From: Pontederia crassipes
Taxonomy: Eukaryota > Streptophyta > Magnoliopsida > Commelinales > Pontederiaceae
Length of the DNA stretch: 64,000 nt
Assembly: GCA_030549335.1 (NCBI GenBank)
Contig: JAUKPH010000018.1
Location: 2,232,001-2,296,000 of the forward strand
Reading direction: 5' to 3'
Shown here in pieces: positions 36,188 to 49,751 of the stretch (within the stretch, counting starts at the first letter, position 1; each line of letters opens with the position of its first letter). The notes beneath the pieces are model-generated. The model was not told the DNA's origin. It saw only the letters and a program-made list of their open reading frames with translations, and did no database searches. Position numbers and translations under genes: made by a program.

Positions 36188-36375
36188 AATGAGGGGCGTG
36201 CCCCCTTCTCTACTCCCTCCGGCCGTCAGCCGGCGCTTAGTCGGACGGAGGGAGAAGAGGAGGGAGAGGCTGCACCCTCCCCCTCTCTTCTTCGATGTCA
36301 GAGAGGAGATGGGGAGGGGCCGGCACCCCTTTGTGTGTGATCACAGAGGAGGGGCTGCCTTCTCCGCATAGAGGA
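36188..36375. repeat. GC-rich module, left copy
   Basis: About 190 bp of GC-rich, purine/pyrimidine-biased sequence with GAGGAGGGGCTGCCTTCTCC and GTGTGATCACAGAGGAGG. Related modules occur at 39020-39125 and 39610-39860, in both directions. Short open frames across it have no protein likeness. Confidence 0.45.
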
Positions 36376-36395
36376 GGGGGGACTCATGCACGAAA

Positions 36396-38987
36396 TTCAT
36401 GCATCATTTTAGGTCACTTAACTTGTATTTTAGAAGTCTATTTTCTAAGAAAGGAGTTGTTCAATTTATTTTAAGAAAATTCTTTTTGGAATTGATTTCT
36501 ACCTAAGTTCATGGTAGAAGATGATATTATAAGGATTTTTTGGTTGAAAAGTTGCAAAACACATGATGGAGGATTGTCACGACCGTTCCTAGGATTGGAA
36601 CAGTCATTCCACCAGACTTCACAATCATGAGCACGTGATGAAATCAAAAAATGTTCATGTCATGACTGTTCCAATTCGAGGAATGGTCGTGATGACAGTC
36701 TATTACGAGGTTAGACCGAAAAGTTTATCCGTGTTTTGGATGAAATTTGGGGTGGTTAATCAAGAATACGAGGAAAATTATAAAAAGGGACCCAAATGGG
36801 ATCCTGGAGCATTATTTTGAAGATTAGAAAGAGAAGAAGTGCAAGAACAATAATGAAGTTCTATCGAAAACTCAAGAGAGGACACGCCCCAAGGGTTCTT
36901 TATTTTTTTTCATAAACTTTTACATTAGATTTGATGTTAATTTTCTTAAATTTATTCTTTTATTAGGATCATCTTAGTTGAACCCTATTTGTGTTTTAGA
37001 ATATTTCTTAATATTACTTTGGTTTGAATATTTAATAGCATTGCAAATTTGTCTTTCACTCTTTCCTTTGATTTTATGATTTATAAATTAATTCTATATG
37101 AGAAGAAGTAATTACTTTCATAATAAATTTCTATGATTGAATCTATTTATTGCATGGCACAATTACACTACAAGAAAAATAGTGTTTTCCGATGGTTTCG
37201 TCCATTGGAAAATTGAAAGAAACCGTCGGAAATAGACATTTTCGATAGGGACGAAAATGATTGTCGAAAAATGAGGTGTCGCAAAACGATTTCAGATGGT
37301 TCGAAAACATCAGTCGAAAATCTCGACGGTTGTAACCGTCGAAAAGGTTCCGATGACCGGACCATCGAAACGTTCCGACGGCCGCGACCGTCGAAACGTT
37401 CCAGCGGCCACAACTGTCGAAACGTTCCAGCGGCCACGATCGTCGAAACGTTCCGGTGGCCATGACTGTCGAAACATTCCGACGATCATGACCATCGAAA
37501 TATTTCGGCGGCAACAACCCTCGTAACAAAATTTTAAAATATAAAAAATATGTCTGCCGCCAGGCGGTCGCCGAACACCCGCAGCAAGATCCGGTTGGAT
37601 CATGTCGCCTGGCGACCGATCAGGCGCGGCCGGCCAGATGAGGCTGTCTGGCAGCCGATCTGGCTGGCTGCGGCCGATCAAGCCGCCTGGTGGCCGATCA
37701 AGTCGCCTAACAGTCAATCTGGCCGGATCGGCCACTTGGCAACTAGATCAGGCCGCCTGGCGGCCGATCAAGTCGCGACCAGCCAGATCGGCCGGCCCAA
37801 GTTGGCTGTGGTCAAATCGAAGAGGAAGATCAAGAGAAAGGGAGAGGGAGCCGGAGAGAAGGAGATCGAAGAGCAGGGAGCCAGAGAGGATGTCGAAGCC
37901 GAGCCGCCTGACGAAGAACCGCTGCAAGTCCGATCCGAGTTGGATAAGAACCGCTGTTGAAGGGGGAGAGAGCTGGAGGGAGAGAGGAAATGCGAATGAG
38001 AGCCAGAGGGGGAGAGAGTCCGAGGGGGAGAGGAGGTGAGGGAAGGAAAGAAAGGAGAATTATAAGCAAAAGTGGCGGAGGGTTGGGCAGGAATGAAATT
38101 AGAACTACTCACGGTACGGACGGTCCGAACTGTCGATAATTAAATAAAAAAATATATTATAATATTTAATTACTTTTACATTTACCGACGGTGCAGACCG
38201 CCTAAACTTCCGACGGTTCGAACCATGGGTAACTCTAATAATGAAATACAAAAATTATTTTTTACTACCGACGAGTGCGACAGTCAAAACTTTCGACGGA
38301 TAGGCATCCGACGAAAATTTTGACGTTCTGAACCGTCAAAAAATTAAAAAATAATATAATAGATTTCATAAGTTATTTTTTTATTTTTGACGGTCAAAAC
38401 CGTCAGAAATTCTGACATATTCCTATCCGTCGTAAAATCCATCGCAAATTGCGAAGGAAATGTGACCGTCAGAAATGGCCCGTAAAAAAATTTTAAATTT
38501 ATTGTAGTGTTTAAATTTTAAAAATCAAGAGAGACCTAATTTGTGCAGGTACTAAGATGACTTGAGAAAGTCCTTAATCTTAATTACAATTTAATATATC
38601 TTTTGACTAATTAGATAAGTTATAGCTAAAAGAATTAATTTGTTCTAATTATTCTTAAAATAGTAGTTAAATAAAGACTGAAATATTAGTTAACTATGTT
38701 TTAGAACTAAATGTTGTTATTGATTTAATTAATTCTAAGTTGAAAAAAAATCCATGTGCCTTAATTATCAAATCATTATTTTTTCAGGTGATCAATTCTT
38801 TATTCTTATCCTTTTATTTTATTTTCATTTGAAAATAAACTTTCCTTAAATTTTCAATTAACAAGGTTAAAATAAGATCTTAATTATTAACATCACCATG
38901 GAAATGATATCTTACTCATTTGCTTCATTACTTGAACGATTAATGTACTTACTAGCATTTGTTATTACTTTTACTACATCAGCGGCC
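36396..38987 (+). mobile_element. LTR-like segment, interrupted by a CACTA element
   Basis: The sequence begins TGCATCATTTTAGGTCAC and ends TTTACTACATCA. It has a TATA-like ATTATAAAAAGGG near 36777 and a T-rich stretch near 36900. It ends in ACTTGAACGATTAATGTACT plus TACTAGCATTTG, very like the end of the solo LTR at 57.8 kb (ACTTGAGCGACTAGTACACT, TGCTAGCAAATTT). I found no matching 5-bp duplication, so the edges are uncertain. Confidence 0.35.
37166..38509. mobile_element. Non-autonomous CACTA element 1
   Basis: Left end CACTACAAGAAAAATAGTG, right end ...TTTATTGTAGTG, the reverse of CACTACAATAAA. Both sides carry many short subterminal repeats of the type CCGACGGTT and ACCGTCGAAA in both directions, as in plant En/Spm-like elements. 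The 3-bp flanks are TTA and TTT, a one-base mismatch. The interior (37540-38100) is GC-rich with repeated GGCGGCCGATCAAG motifs and a purine-rich tract. No transposase is present. Confidence 0.7.
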
Positions 38988-39129
38988 ACCCTTCATTTAC
39001 AATCGCACGTAGGGCAGCCAACACTCAATCGCCCCCTCCTCTATGAGGCACTGACCCCCTCCCCCTCTTCTTTCTGGACGGAGAAGAGGCAGGGAGCCTC
39101 TGCATGAAATTAGAGGAGGGGTAACCACC

Positions 39130-39530
39130 CTTCTGATGAAAAAATTCGAGAACAAGAGTAGAAGAATGCAAATAGAATCACAAGAAAAATTAGAGGAGAC
39201 ACACGATTTACACAGGTTCACCCTTGAGATTAGGGCTACGTCCTGCAAAGAAGTTCCACTATATCTTTTTGGTTTACAGTCGCCACACAGATTACATATG
39301 AAAATAAGCTATATATATGTCTCTCCCAAACCGATTCAAAATCCGAACAAAATAGAGAAAAAATCTAATCCGCACCACACGGGCCGGCTAAACAAAAGCT
39401 CAAATCCGTTTAGGTTTCGGGGGCGCTGCCCCCGAACCCTTGCCCACTCACCGGCACCTGTCGGGGGGTGGTGTCCCCCGAAACCCCCTTTTGTCAGTAC
39501 ACTAGCAGCACATGTAATTGGGTAATACTC
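39130..39530 (-). mobile_element. Possible LTR retrotransposon fragment
   Basis: A run containing ACAGGTTCACCCTTGAGATT and AGGGCTACGTCCTGC, followed by a GC-rich GGGGGCGCTGCCCCCGAACC palindromic block, resembles ends of Copia LTRs that I have seen in other plants. Limits and orientation are guesses. Confidence 0.25.
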
Positions 39531-39609
39531 AAATTTCTTTAAGCTCACGTGGACGAACCATGTGCGAGAAACAAGGGGTCCTGAAAAGTATTCACCAACT
39601 CCAACACCT

Positions 39610-39860
39610 TCATCCTTTGCATGCACGATAGCACAAAGAGAAGGAGGGGAGAGGAGAGGGGGAAGGGGGGGACGCCCCTTTTAGTGCGCGACCACAAAGG
39701 AGGTGGGGGCCGCCTTCTCTGTTCAGAGGGGGATGGGCGGCCACACCTCCTTTGCGATCGTGCACAGGGCGGCTGACACGCAGTCTCCCCTCCTCTGCGT
39801 GATTGCACACACAACCCTCCCCTCTCCTCTCTTGGTAGAGAAGAGGCGGCACAACCTCCT
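39610..39860. repeat. GC-rich module, right copies
   Basis: Several units alternate in direction around AAAGGAGGTG..GGCCGCC and its complement GGCGGCCACACCTCCTTTG, each next to a (Y)GATYG or GACCAC core. The block can fold on itself and resembles the left module at 36188-36375. Confidence 0.45.
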
Positions 39861-40521
39861 CATTTTTAGAAATCTTTATATTTTTATTTTAACATTATCT
39901 TAGTACGTCACGTCAGACACTACATGTGTGAAGGAGAGAGAAATATGTCATGTAAATCATGGAATCGAAAAATGGGTGATCGTAAATAAAATAAATTCAT
40001 AGTTGAAAGGCATTCTAGTTGTAAAGTAAAGTTGGAGAATATAATTAAAAAAAAGTAAAGTTGGAAAGCATTTAATGAAATTTACCCTAAAAAAATTAAT
40101 AAGGCTACTAATTTATGATGCATGGGTACTCCAATTTTCTCAATATACCGGATACATAGCCATACCGGATACTCGGTGGGTACTCTGACCATAGTTGCCC
40201 AATAAAAAAAATTAAAAATGAGTACTCGGTGGGTACCCATACGGTACCGTACCCTTGCAACTTAGCTGCTAGTGTAGTTATACTACTTGCCGCTAACATT
40301 GCACACTCTTTCATTTTCAAACCTGAGGGATTCGTATAATAAGGAACATGTTGTCAAATGATTTAGTTATCAAATCAACACAATTACTTAGCAAACGTTT
40401 TGAACCTTCATCCTTCCCCCTAGAAAGGGGAAGTGTTGGTGACATTATTCATCAGCATAAACTGGAGGAACCAAACGAGGAGAGATGGCATGCAGTTAAC
40501 ACAACATCTGAAATCATCAGA

Positions 40522-41846
<1,325 letters not shown>

Positions 41847-42059
41847 GGCGCCCAATTCATCTGTTTGTCTGATCGATAGAATGATGGATGAATATGTACG
41901 TACCACCGCCACCACCTGCTACTGTTGCCTCCAACCAGAGCTACTAATAATCCAAAGGAGAGAGGGAGGGAGAGAGGGAGGGAGGGAGAGAGAGGGAGAG
42001 AGAGAGAGAGAGAGAGAGCTTTTTAACGTTTATTTTATTTATTTTTTAAAGGATTGATG

Positions 42060-43793
42060 AGTAAAATAATACTATATTTCATATTTAGCTTCGTTTTCGA
42101 CCCCTCCAACAAATTTTTGGGCATCAATTCTGCTTTACCATTTCCGTCATTTTTTCTATTTTATCTCATCATTTAAAATTTCTCCCCATCTTGCCGACGA
42201 GATAGAAGAGAAATATCTCTTTTCCTTATATTTAAATAGTCTACGAATTTATTTATTTATTTTTCAATTGTTGCTCAAAGTGGAAACCTTGCTTTGGAAT
42301 AAATTGTTTTTTGAAAGAAAGACTTACTATAATATAGAGTAGGTAACAAAATAACTCTCGCAATCCAAAATCCAATTTGGCTGTTTAGTTGAACCATGCA
42401 ATTCTCACCTTTTATTCTTGTTATTCCAGATGTAAAGAAGAATAACTCACATGACACATGGTTAAAAAAAAAACTGAATTATTTGAGAAAAAAAGAGTGA
42501 AAACAGGCAAAATAAAATTATCAAAATATTTTCTTCAAAATTTATCTTTCTACTTAAAAACCATATACCAAACACATAAAATAGAAATCCCTTTTGATAA
42601 AAAGGAACTAACTTTTTCTTCTCAATGTAGGGTGAGATGTTGTCTGGATTTTGTTGAAAGTTTGATGGGTGAAGATCGTGTTTGGAAAAAATTGATTGCA
42701 AAATACAAATTTCTTCTGAACGTTTGTGCATGAACTGAAGTAGACGACAGCAGGGTCAGGGTCCTCTGTCTCTGTCTGTCCTGAGCCACCTGATCCACAT
42801 TGCTATTTACACAAAAAATCAAATATTTCACCATTTGAGTTGCTCATTTATTGATATGTTGGGTTCTAAAGTAAAATATCATCCCATGATTATTTTTTTC
42901 TCATGTTCTTGTTTAAAAGATTTCAAATTTCAAGCAGAGATGTTCACAAGTCGAAGAACCCGATGATCCGATCACGATCCGAAGGGTGATCGGTACGGAA
43001 AAATCCTAACCGGAGCGGACTTAACTCAATCCAAAGAATTTATTTATTTATTTAACTTTTTTTAACATTTTTAATTAATTTTAAGCCTATATTCAATTTA
43101 AAGTATTACAACATATTAAAATAAAATATTTTATGTATGAAAATAATATTTGAAAAAATCTATTTTATACTTTAAAATAAATATTAAATAATATTTCTAT
43201 ATTAAATAATATAAAATAATAAGAAAATAATTAAAAAATGATGATTAGATAATTTGACCCGATCTGAGTTAGATTGGATCAAATTTGTCTCTTAAAAGAG
43301 GCTTAATCAGATCTGATCAAATTAGATCAAGAGTGTTTACGGATTGGGTTGAACGCCTCTAATTTCAAGTGTAGGGTGAAAGCCATGATCAAGTTGACTT
43401 ATTGGAAGGCAAGAGGACCCGTGGGCCCTATTTCGAACATGCCATACACGTGTGTTATCTCCCATGTAGATGTAATAATTAACTTGGAGTTTGAACATTT
43501 AATGATTTCTTAATCCCACACTTAAGACTTTGATATTGTCTCCTTTTTGTTGTTCTCGAATGTAGATTGAGTTGAGTTGCTAGAGTGGAGCTCCGCAAAC
43601 TTGTTGATTACTTAATCGCTAATGATAATGACATTAGTATGAATTATATGAAGATGATCTATGATTAAGAGTTGGTGATTTATATGCCAGATCGGAAAAA
43701 GATCATAAATATATGGTTCATGGTACACAGTTTTAGAGAAAATAAACTTTATAAATAAATGAAGGCAAAAGAATTAAGTCACCGTAGCTGTGA

Positions 43794-43834
<41 letters not shown>

Positions 43835-44944
43835 TTCTTCTTTAAATCGGTGCTATAAAACCTAGCCCGGCCCAGTCGGTCGGACATCGGTGTCCGGAAG
43901 AGAAAACGAATCTTAGATCAATCGAAACTGGCCGACCTTTTGACCCGTGATGATCCGGTCAAAATTCGGATTGGACCAGCCGATCCACCGGGTTCAAGAA
44001 ATCCGACCGGTCCAATATTTTTTTATTTTTTAAATGGTCAAAACTTAAAATAGACCGGTCCAATGTTTTTTTTTTATTTTTTTAAATGGTCAAAACTTAA
44101 AATAGATGAACTGAACCTCTAATCCTCTCTGCTCATGTTATTTTGACTTTGATAAATCAATCACAACCCGATAGCTTCAACGGATTTTGACGGTGGATGG
44201 AGAATTTGACGAAATGACAACATTCTGATAATGATCGAGGATTGCTTTCAACATTTCAGCTTTCCTCCTAAGTCAAAAACCGATAGAATATGATTGGCCA
44301 TACACAATAACGTAGTTAGGGTCTGACCTAACCCACCGCTTAATCTGGATCGAATTTTACAACATTGCTTTAAACCTTTTTTGTAATTGAAAAAAGTATA
44401 TTTTATTTTCAACGCCCACGAATCATCAAACAACTTTGCATAAACAAATATGATTTGATCGATCGAGTGTCAGACCTAGTGACCACAACGGCTACAACAA
44501 CAAAAAAGTTACATAAATATCGATCACGACAAACAAGATTTAAAACATTTTTACTTCTACAATAATATCATAACTAATCTTAATATATAATTACATCTTT
44601 TTAATTTCATAATAATAAAGTTAACGAAATCTTTTACGATCGTTGTAAAATTGTTCATAAAAGTTCAAGAACCGATCCTCAATCTTTAATTTCTATTACC
44701 AAATCAATTGGCAAAAATCTATTACAAAATCTCAGATCTTAGCAACCTTTAATCACAAACATTGGAGCGGAAAAAAGTAGAGATATTTTACCAACTCTCC
44801 CTGGCAGATGTAAGGTGCATGATTCCGTAGGTGAAACACAAAAATGCAACGTACAAAAGAAAACAAAATGGGGTATTATGTTTAGCATTTTGTTTAATGT
44901 TAAATGTGTTGAATCCACAGCACCACGTTGGCATCAATGACATA
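42060..44944. other. Intergenic sequence without a recognised gene
   Basis: AT-rich, with an (ATT)13 microsatellite at 43795-43833 and short GC-richer patches at about 42940-43020 and 43860-44000 (CCGATCC/CCGGTC-rich, possibly old repeat). Upstream of the phosphatase, 41950-42020 is a GA-rich tract in its leader or promoter. No convincing frame was seen. Confidence 0.4.
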
Positions 44945-46457
44945 CACCACAAGAAAAATGTCATTTTTCGATGGTCGATTTTCGACGGATAGAAATTCGT
45001 CATAATTTGCGACGGATTTTGTGACAGAAATATTTCCGATGGAATTTCTGACGGTTACAACCGTCTGCAATAAAAATAATAAATTATGTAATTTGTTATA
45101 TTATTATTTTATTTTTTGACAATTAAGAACGTCGATATTTCCGACGGATATCTATCCGTCGTAATTTTCGACGGAATTTTTGACGATTACAACCGTCTGA
45201 AATGAAAATAATAAATTATGTAATTTGTTATATTATTATTGTATTATTCGACGATTAAGAACGTCGATATTTCCGACGAATATCCATCTGTCGCAATTTT
45301 CGACGATCGTGACCGTCGGTAAATGTATAATAATATAATATAATGAGTATTTCATTAATAAAATTAGCGACAGTTAGAACCATCGTAATTTCCGACGGTT
45401 CCGACCATCGGTAATAATGAGCGACAGTTCAAACCGTTGGTAAAATAAAAAATAAAAATTATATATTGTATATAGTATTTTCTATTAATAATTAAATAAT
45501 TACGACAGTCAGGACCGTCGGTAACTTTAAAAATAATTAATATCATATTCGTACATATCATGATAATATATATTATTAATATTTGCTAAGTTTTTGACGG
45601 TCAGAGTCATTGGTAATTAAAATTTCACTAACCCGCTTTTTTTTCATTTTCCCGCTTTCTCATTTTTCCACTTATATATATATATATATAAAATATGTAA
45701 TCTTCCCCATTTCCCCTCTCCTCTCTCTCTCCCTCTCCCTCCCTATCAGCGAGCCTCTCCCGATCGGACGACAGGCATCGACGGCCGACGACGTCCCTCT
45801 CGCGCCGACGTCCCTCTCCCCTTTTTTCTCTCTCTAGCCCCGAGCGCCAGACGGCCGATCCCGGCTGCCGATGGCCGGATCCAGCCGTGGGGGGCCCGGA
45901 TTGGCCGCTGGTGGCGGCCTGATCGGCCGTTGGCGGTCGGATCCAATCGCGGGCAACCGGGTTCGGCCGTGGCTACTGGATTCGGCCGCCAGGCGCCCGA
46001 TCTGTCGGTCGGATCTGGCCGCGAGCGCCGAATCTGCCGCCTGGCGGGGATCTGGCCATGGAGGCCTAATCCGCCGCTGGCTGCCGGATCCGATAGCTGG
46101 GGGCGGGCTAAATTTTTTTATATTATAAAAATTCTTTGCGACGATTGCGACCGCCGATATTTGCGGCGGTCGTCGCAACCGTCGAAAGTTTCGGCGATCG
46201 CAATCGTCGAAGTTTCGACGGCTTCGTCGACCGCCGCAAATATCGACGGTCGCGACCATCGAAACTTTCAGTGGTTTTGCGACCGTTGAAAGTTTCGACG
46301 GTCGTGACCGTCGGATTTCCGTCGAAATTTGCGACATTTTCTTCCCACCCGTCGCAAATCAATTTGCGATGATCATTTTTTGGACGAATCGATTTCGTCG
46401 AAAAAACCATCGGAAATGCGATTACCGAAGTCTGTAATTTTCACTTTTCTTGTAGTG
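44945..46457. mobile_element. Non-autonomous CACTA element 2
   Basis: Left end CACCACAAGAAAAATG (one change from CACTACAAG). The right end is CACTTTTCTTGTAGTG, the reverse of CACTACAAGAAAAGTG. It is flanked by the 3-bp duplication ATA (44942-44944 and 46458-46460), as expected for CACTA transposition. Dense subterminal repeats of the TTTCCGACGG / CCGTCGGTAA type fill both arms. A pyrimidine tract (45715-45840) and a GC-rich core with GGCCGATC-type repeats lie in the middle, as in CACTA element 1. No transposase is present. Confidence 0.8.
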
Positions 46458-46608
46458 ATATATAGTGCACATTTGCAAAAGTTAAGCTATAAAGTAGCCA
46501 TCCATGCTGGTTTAGCATGCTAAGCCTAAATTAACTGATCATAACTCAAGATGATGAGCCTCAGATCCTCCTCGGGAAAGCAGACCTAATGCATTCATTC
46601 CAGGTTAG

Positions 46609-47728
46609 GGGCTATTTGGTATAGGTATGAAGTTGGAACAAGTCGTTTGTTCTAGACTTTTCACCCAAATGCCAATTTAAAAAACACATCGGGCCTACTT
46701 CAGGAACAATCCAAAATAGAAATAAGATTATTCTTGCTCTCGCTTGAAACAATATTGACCCTAGAACATTTGGGACCCGTTTGATAAAAGAAATCAACAT
46801 AATAGCGTACTATAAAAAAGTACATATATTTATATTCTATCTCCTAGGAGAGAATAACTTTTTGAAAATATAAAATTTAAATATTTTATCATATAGAGTT
46901 GACGTTTAATGTTATAATAATAGTAAAAATATTAATATAATAATATTTTATTAAATTTTTAAAAGTAAAATATATTTTAAAAATTGAAAAGAATGTGAAT
47001 ACAAATATTATTCTATTTTAGAAGAATATCTATATTCTCTTTATGAGATTAAAAATAACAGTATTATCATCTTCGAGGTTTCGTATTTTCAAAAGTTTTA
47101 CTAACTTATTCTAATTTCATCACGTATTTGACTATATTCCAAGAATAATGTGATATTTAAACATTTATTTCACATCCAAACAATCCTGAGAATACAGAAC
47201 AATTAAAATAGAACCAATTTGGATGCAAAAGAGTTGCCCCAAGTATTTTTTTTTCTTGCTCTTGCAGCAGCTCCCAAATTTGGTTCTACAAGGAGCAAGA
47301 CTACCTGATATAGAATTTTATTATTCTTGCAATGATTTCTGGTGAGGTCCACGAGTAAAGAAAATACCATTTGAACAAAATGTTGAGAACAAGGTGGTTC
47401 TCCCTAATTTATCTCTCTACCAAACAGCATCTTAGGAAGAGGATTAGCCATGAGAATAAGACATTATTCTTACAAAAATGTCAAACATTGAAGGCTTTTT
47501 GGTTGGCGAATATATGATAAAATATTTAGTTATTCCTAAAATATAACGGAGAATAAGAATAATGTGGTCAAACTTCGATTTTGCCGAAATCACCTTGAAA
47601 ATTGAAATACCACTATGTTATCCCATAAAAACATATATTCCATTGAAAATTTTATTCCATCAAAATGGAAGAATAATGATATTCTCGACGTTTCCACCTT
47701 TTAATTATTAATTTTTTTATAATTTAAT

Positions 47729-47794
<66 letters not shown>

Positions 47795-47955
47795 GTTAAA
47801 TATTTATAATAAAATATTTTAATCATAAAATAGTACATATTTAAATTTTATTCCTTTTAAGCCAAATAGAGAAAAGAATAAGAATATAAGAAGAATACTA
47901 TATTCTTCCGAATAAAATTTTTTATTCTCTGCAACATATCCTTCGTCCAAATGCC
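46609..47955. mobile_element. Cluster of hAT-like MITE candidates
   Basis: Three pairs of inverted ends with TTTGG cores can be traced: GGGGCTATTTGGTATAGG (46610) with CTCTACCAAACAGCATCTTA (about 47410-47430); a nested GGGACCCGTTTGAT (46770) with CATCCAAACAATCCTGAG (about 47170-47190); and GGCTTTTTGGTTGGCG (47488) with TCGTCCAAATGCCCCC (about 47942-47957). The interiors are AT-rich without coding sequence. An (AAT)n run of about 20 units lies at 47732-47790. Duplications are not clear. Confidence 0.3.
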
Positions 47956-48049
47956 CCCGTAAGAAGAACAAGATTAACATCACAATTTACTTGTATAGAT
48001 TCCAATTCTGTTGATTTTTGTCGTATGATGTTTGCAAGTTTATAATTTT

Positions 48050-48580
48050 TTTCAGAGTTAATATTTCAACGGTCTTTACTTAAATTTATAATTAGATTGT
48101 TTTCGAACTTTACTTTTCTTGCACGCGTAGCAAGTTCCCCGATTACAATGTTAACGTGACACATGAAAAAATAATATTAAAAATTACTAAAAATAAAAAA
48201 GATGTGGTAGCCTCTTCGCCCCTCGCCGAAAGCTGTTGGCCTCCTTTGCAAGCTCGCCGGCGTGCAGAGAGCTAACACATCGCCGATGCCCTCTTCTCGT
48301 GCGTGTGAGAGAGAAAAGGGGGCATTGGCCAGAGCTCGCACAGGGGAAAGCTAACGCCTCGTTTTCCTTCTCTCGTGCGCTCATTGGTGCCATGAAGTTG
48401 CGCCTTTTTTATTTGTTATTATTTTAATATTATTTTATTATATACTTTTGTATTATTTTTTATTTTTTTTATGTCACATCAGTAAATAATTGAGAAACTG
48501 ACTACTGATGGTCAGATAACTTGCAAGAAAAATGAAATTTGAAGATAATAAAGCTACAAGCTCATATACTGTCTAGTTAT
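48050..48580. mobile_element. Small inverted-repeat element with GC-rich core
   Basis: Left arm ACTTTACTTTTCTTGCA (about 48108) then GTGACACATGAAAAAATAAT. The reverse complement of the right arm has ATTTCATTTTTCTTGCA (about 48520) and then GTGACATAAAAAAAATAA. A GC-rich core of about 200 bp (48200-48400) lies between AT-rich arms. This is the same layout as the larger composite element at 36-40 kb. The core's open frames are not recognisable. Confidence 0.4.
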
Positions 48581-49688
48581 CATTGAGAACCATTCGTATG
48601 ATTAACCTATGCAGTATCGGACAGTCATTCTGTGACTCCCTTTTTTGGCATCACTAATAAATGCCTTCATGTGAAACTGCTCTGACACGCTATAAGTTAA
48701 ATTGGCAAGTCCCTTTGTTCACTCCGTGAGACAACTGTACGGTTTGCAATTTGATCATCAATTTTAATCAAGCAAACTTGCACTTCTCTCCATGGAAGAG
48801 ATAGGATATGGGACATACAAATGCCCTCGTAATGCCCCGCTGGAGGGCCATCTCGGAATATTAACGAAAATCAATAGAGTAATCAATGTTATGCATTGCC
48901 ATTCAATGGGGGAAAGATCAATGCCATATACCTTGCATTTCAATACTTTCAATCTATGATTCAACTATGTAATTATAGCCTTTCTATGCAATGTCATTTA
49001 TAAGAAATTTTGTTCATAAATAATTTCGTTATAATGATGTGTCATATATGTGCACATATTTTCTCTTAGAGAAGGATATCCTCTTTCATTACATGATTGA
49101 AAAGAAATTGTGCTTTGAAAGCATGTATGAACCAATGTTACAACAATGCAATGCTATGCAATAATTTTCAATCGATCTATAACATGACCACCTAAATTTA
49201 TATCTTTAACTAGTTTAACTCACTCGCGCTTCACACAATTTTAAATATATTTTAATTTTTTTAATATATAAACAAAACATAATTTAAATTTTATTATAAT
49301 ATACAATATATAACTACTATTTCTTGTAACATGCGTTATATATATAAATAAATATCTTACAATTTGAACTAAGATAAATATTAATTAAGTTCATATTTTA
49401 AAATATTTTAGATGATTTAACTCAATCATGCTTCGTACAATTTAAATATATATTTAAAATTATTTTTTAAATATATAAATAAAATATAATTTTATTATAA
49501 TATACAATATATAACTACTATTTGTTGTAACATACATTATACATATAAATATCTTACAATTTGAATTAAGATAAATATTATTTAAGTTTATATTTTAAAA
49601 TACTTAAGATGATTATAAAAATATTATGTCTTTTGTAATACTAAAATAAGCATGATTTTATATTCATGCATGTGTGTGAGGAAACAAC
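48580..49688. other. Intergenic sequence without a recognised gene
   Basis: AT-rich. Two imperfect copies of a roughly 190-bp unit lie at about 49230-49420 and 49425-49610 (sharing ATATACAATATATAACTACT and ATCTTACAATTTGAA). No coding region was seen. Confidence 0.4.
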
Positions 49689-49751
49689 AACATGAGCCCC
49701 ACGAAGAGGAGCACGTAGGTCCTCATCTTCGTCTTGATCTCCTGGTGATCG
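49689..49751 (-). pseudogene. ABCB (MDR-like) transporter pseudogene, downstream piece
   Basis: The minus strand reads HQEIKTKMRTYVLLFVGLML, continuing the ABCB fragment at 59484-59857 directly (…YLLID then HQEIK). It was separated from it by the LTR retrotransposon. It corresponds to the loop and helix after TM7 of half-transporter 2 (compare typical HDEIKxKTRTYxLxFxGLAV). The likeness ends after about 20 residues and the frame then stops. Confidence 0.65.

Larger units (their letters stand above)
35960..40090. mobile_element. Composite inverted-repeat element (MULE-like), nested insertions
   Basis: The outer parts are inverted relative to each other. Left: AACTTTACTTTGTAACTAAA (about 35996), CTGACGTGGCATGTTAATAT, TTTCTAAAAA and ATGAGG with GC-rich sequence. 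The reverse complement of the right side has AACTTTACTTTACAACTAGA (about 40025), CTGACGTGACGTAC, TTTCTAAAAATGAGG and again GC-rich sequence. This is the usual shape of a non-autonomous MULE. No terminal duplication was found and the left edge is vague. It now holds an LTR-like segment, a CACTA element and a 59-bp RTE insertion. Confidence 0.4.

Noticed and set aside
37550..38112. Overlapping long frames in the GC-rich core of CACTA element 1
   Set aside because: All frames are open because of composition; Arg/Ser/Pro-rich translations have no motif.
39136..39525. 129-codon frame next to GC-rich modules
   Set aside because: It overlaps a likely LTR fragment and has no recognisable domain.
43795..43833. 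(ATT)13 as a possible functional element
   Set aside because: An ordinary microsatellite in intergenic DNA, noted only within the region entry.
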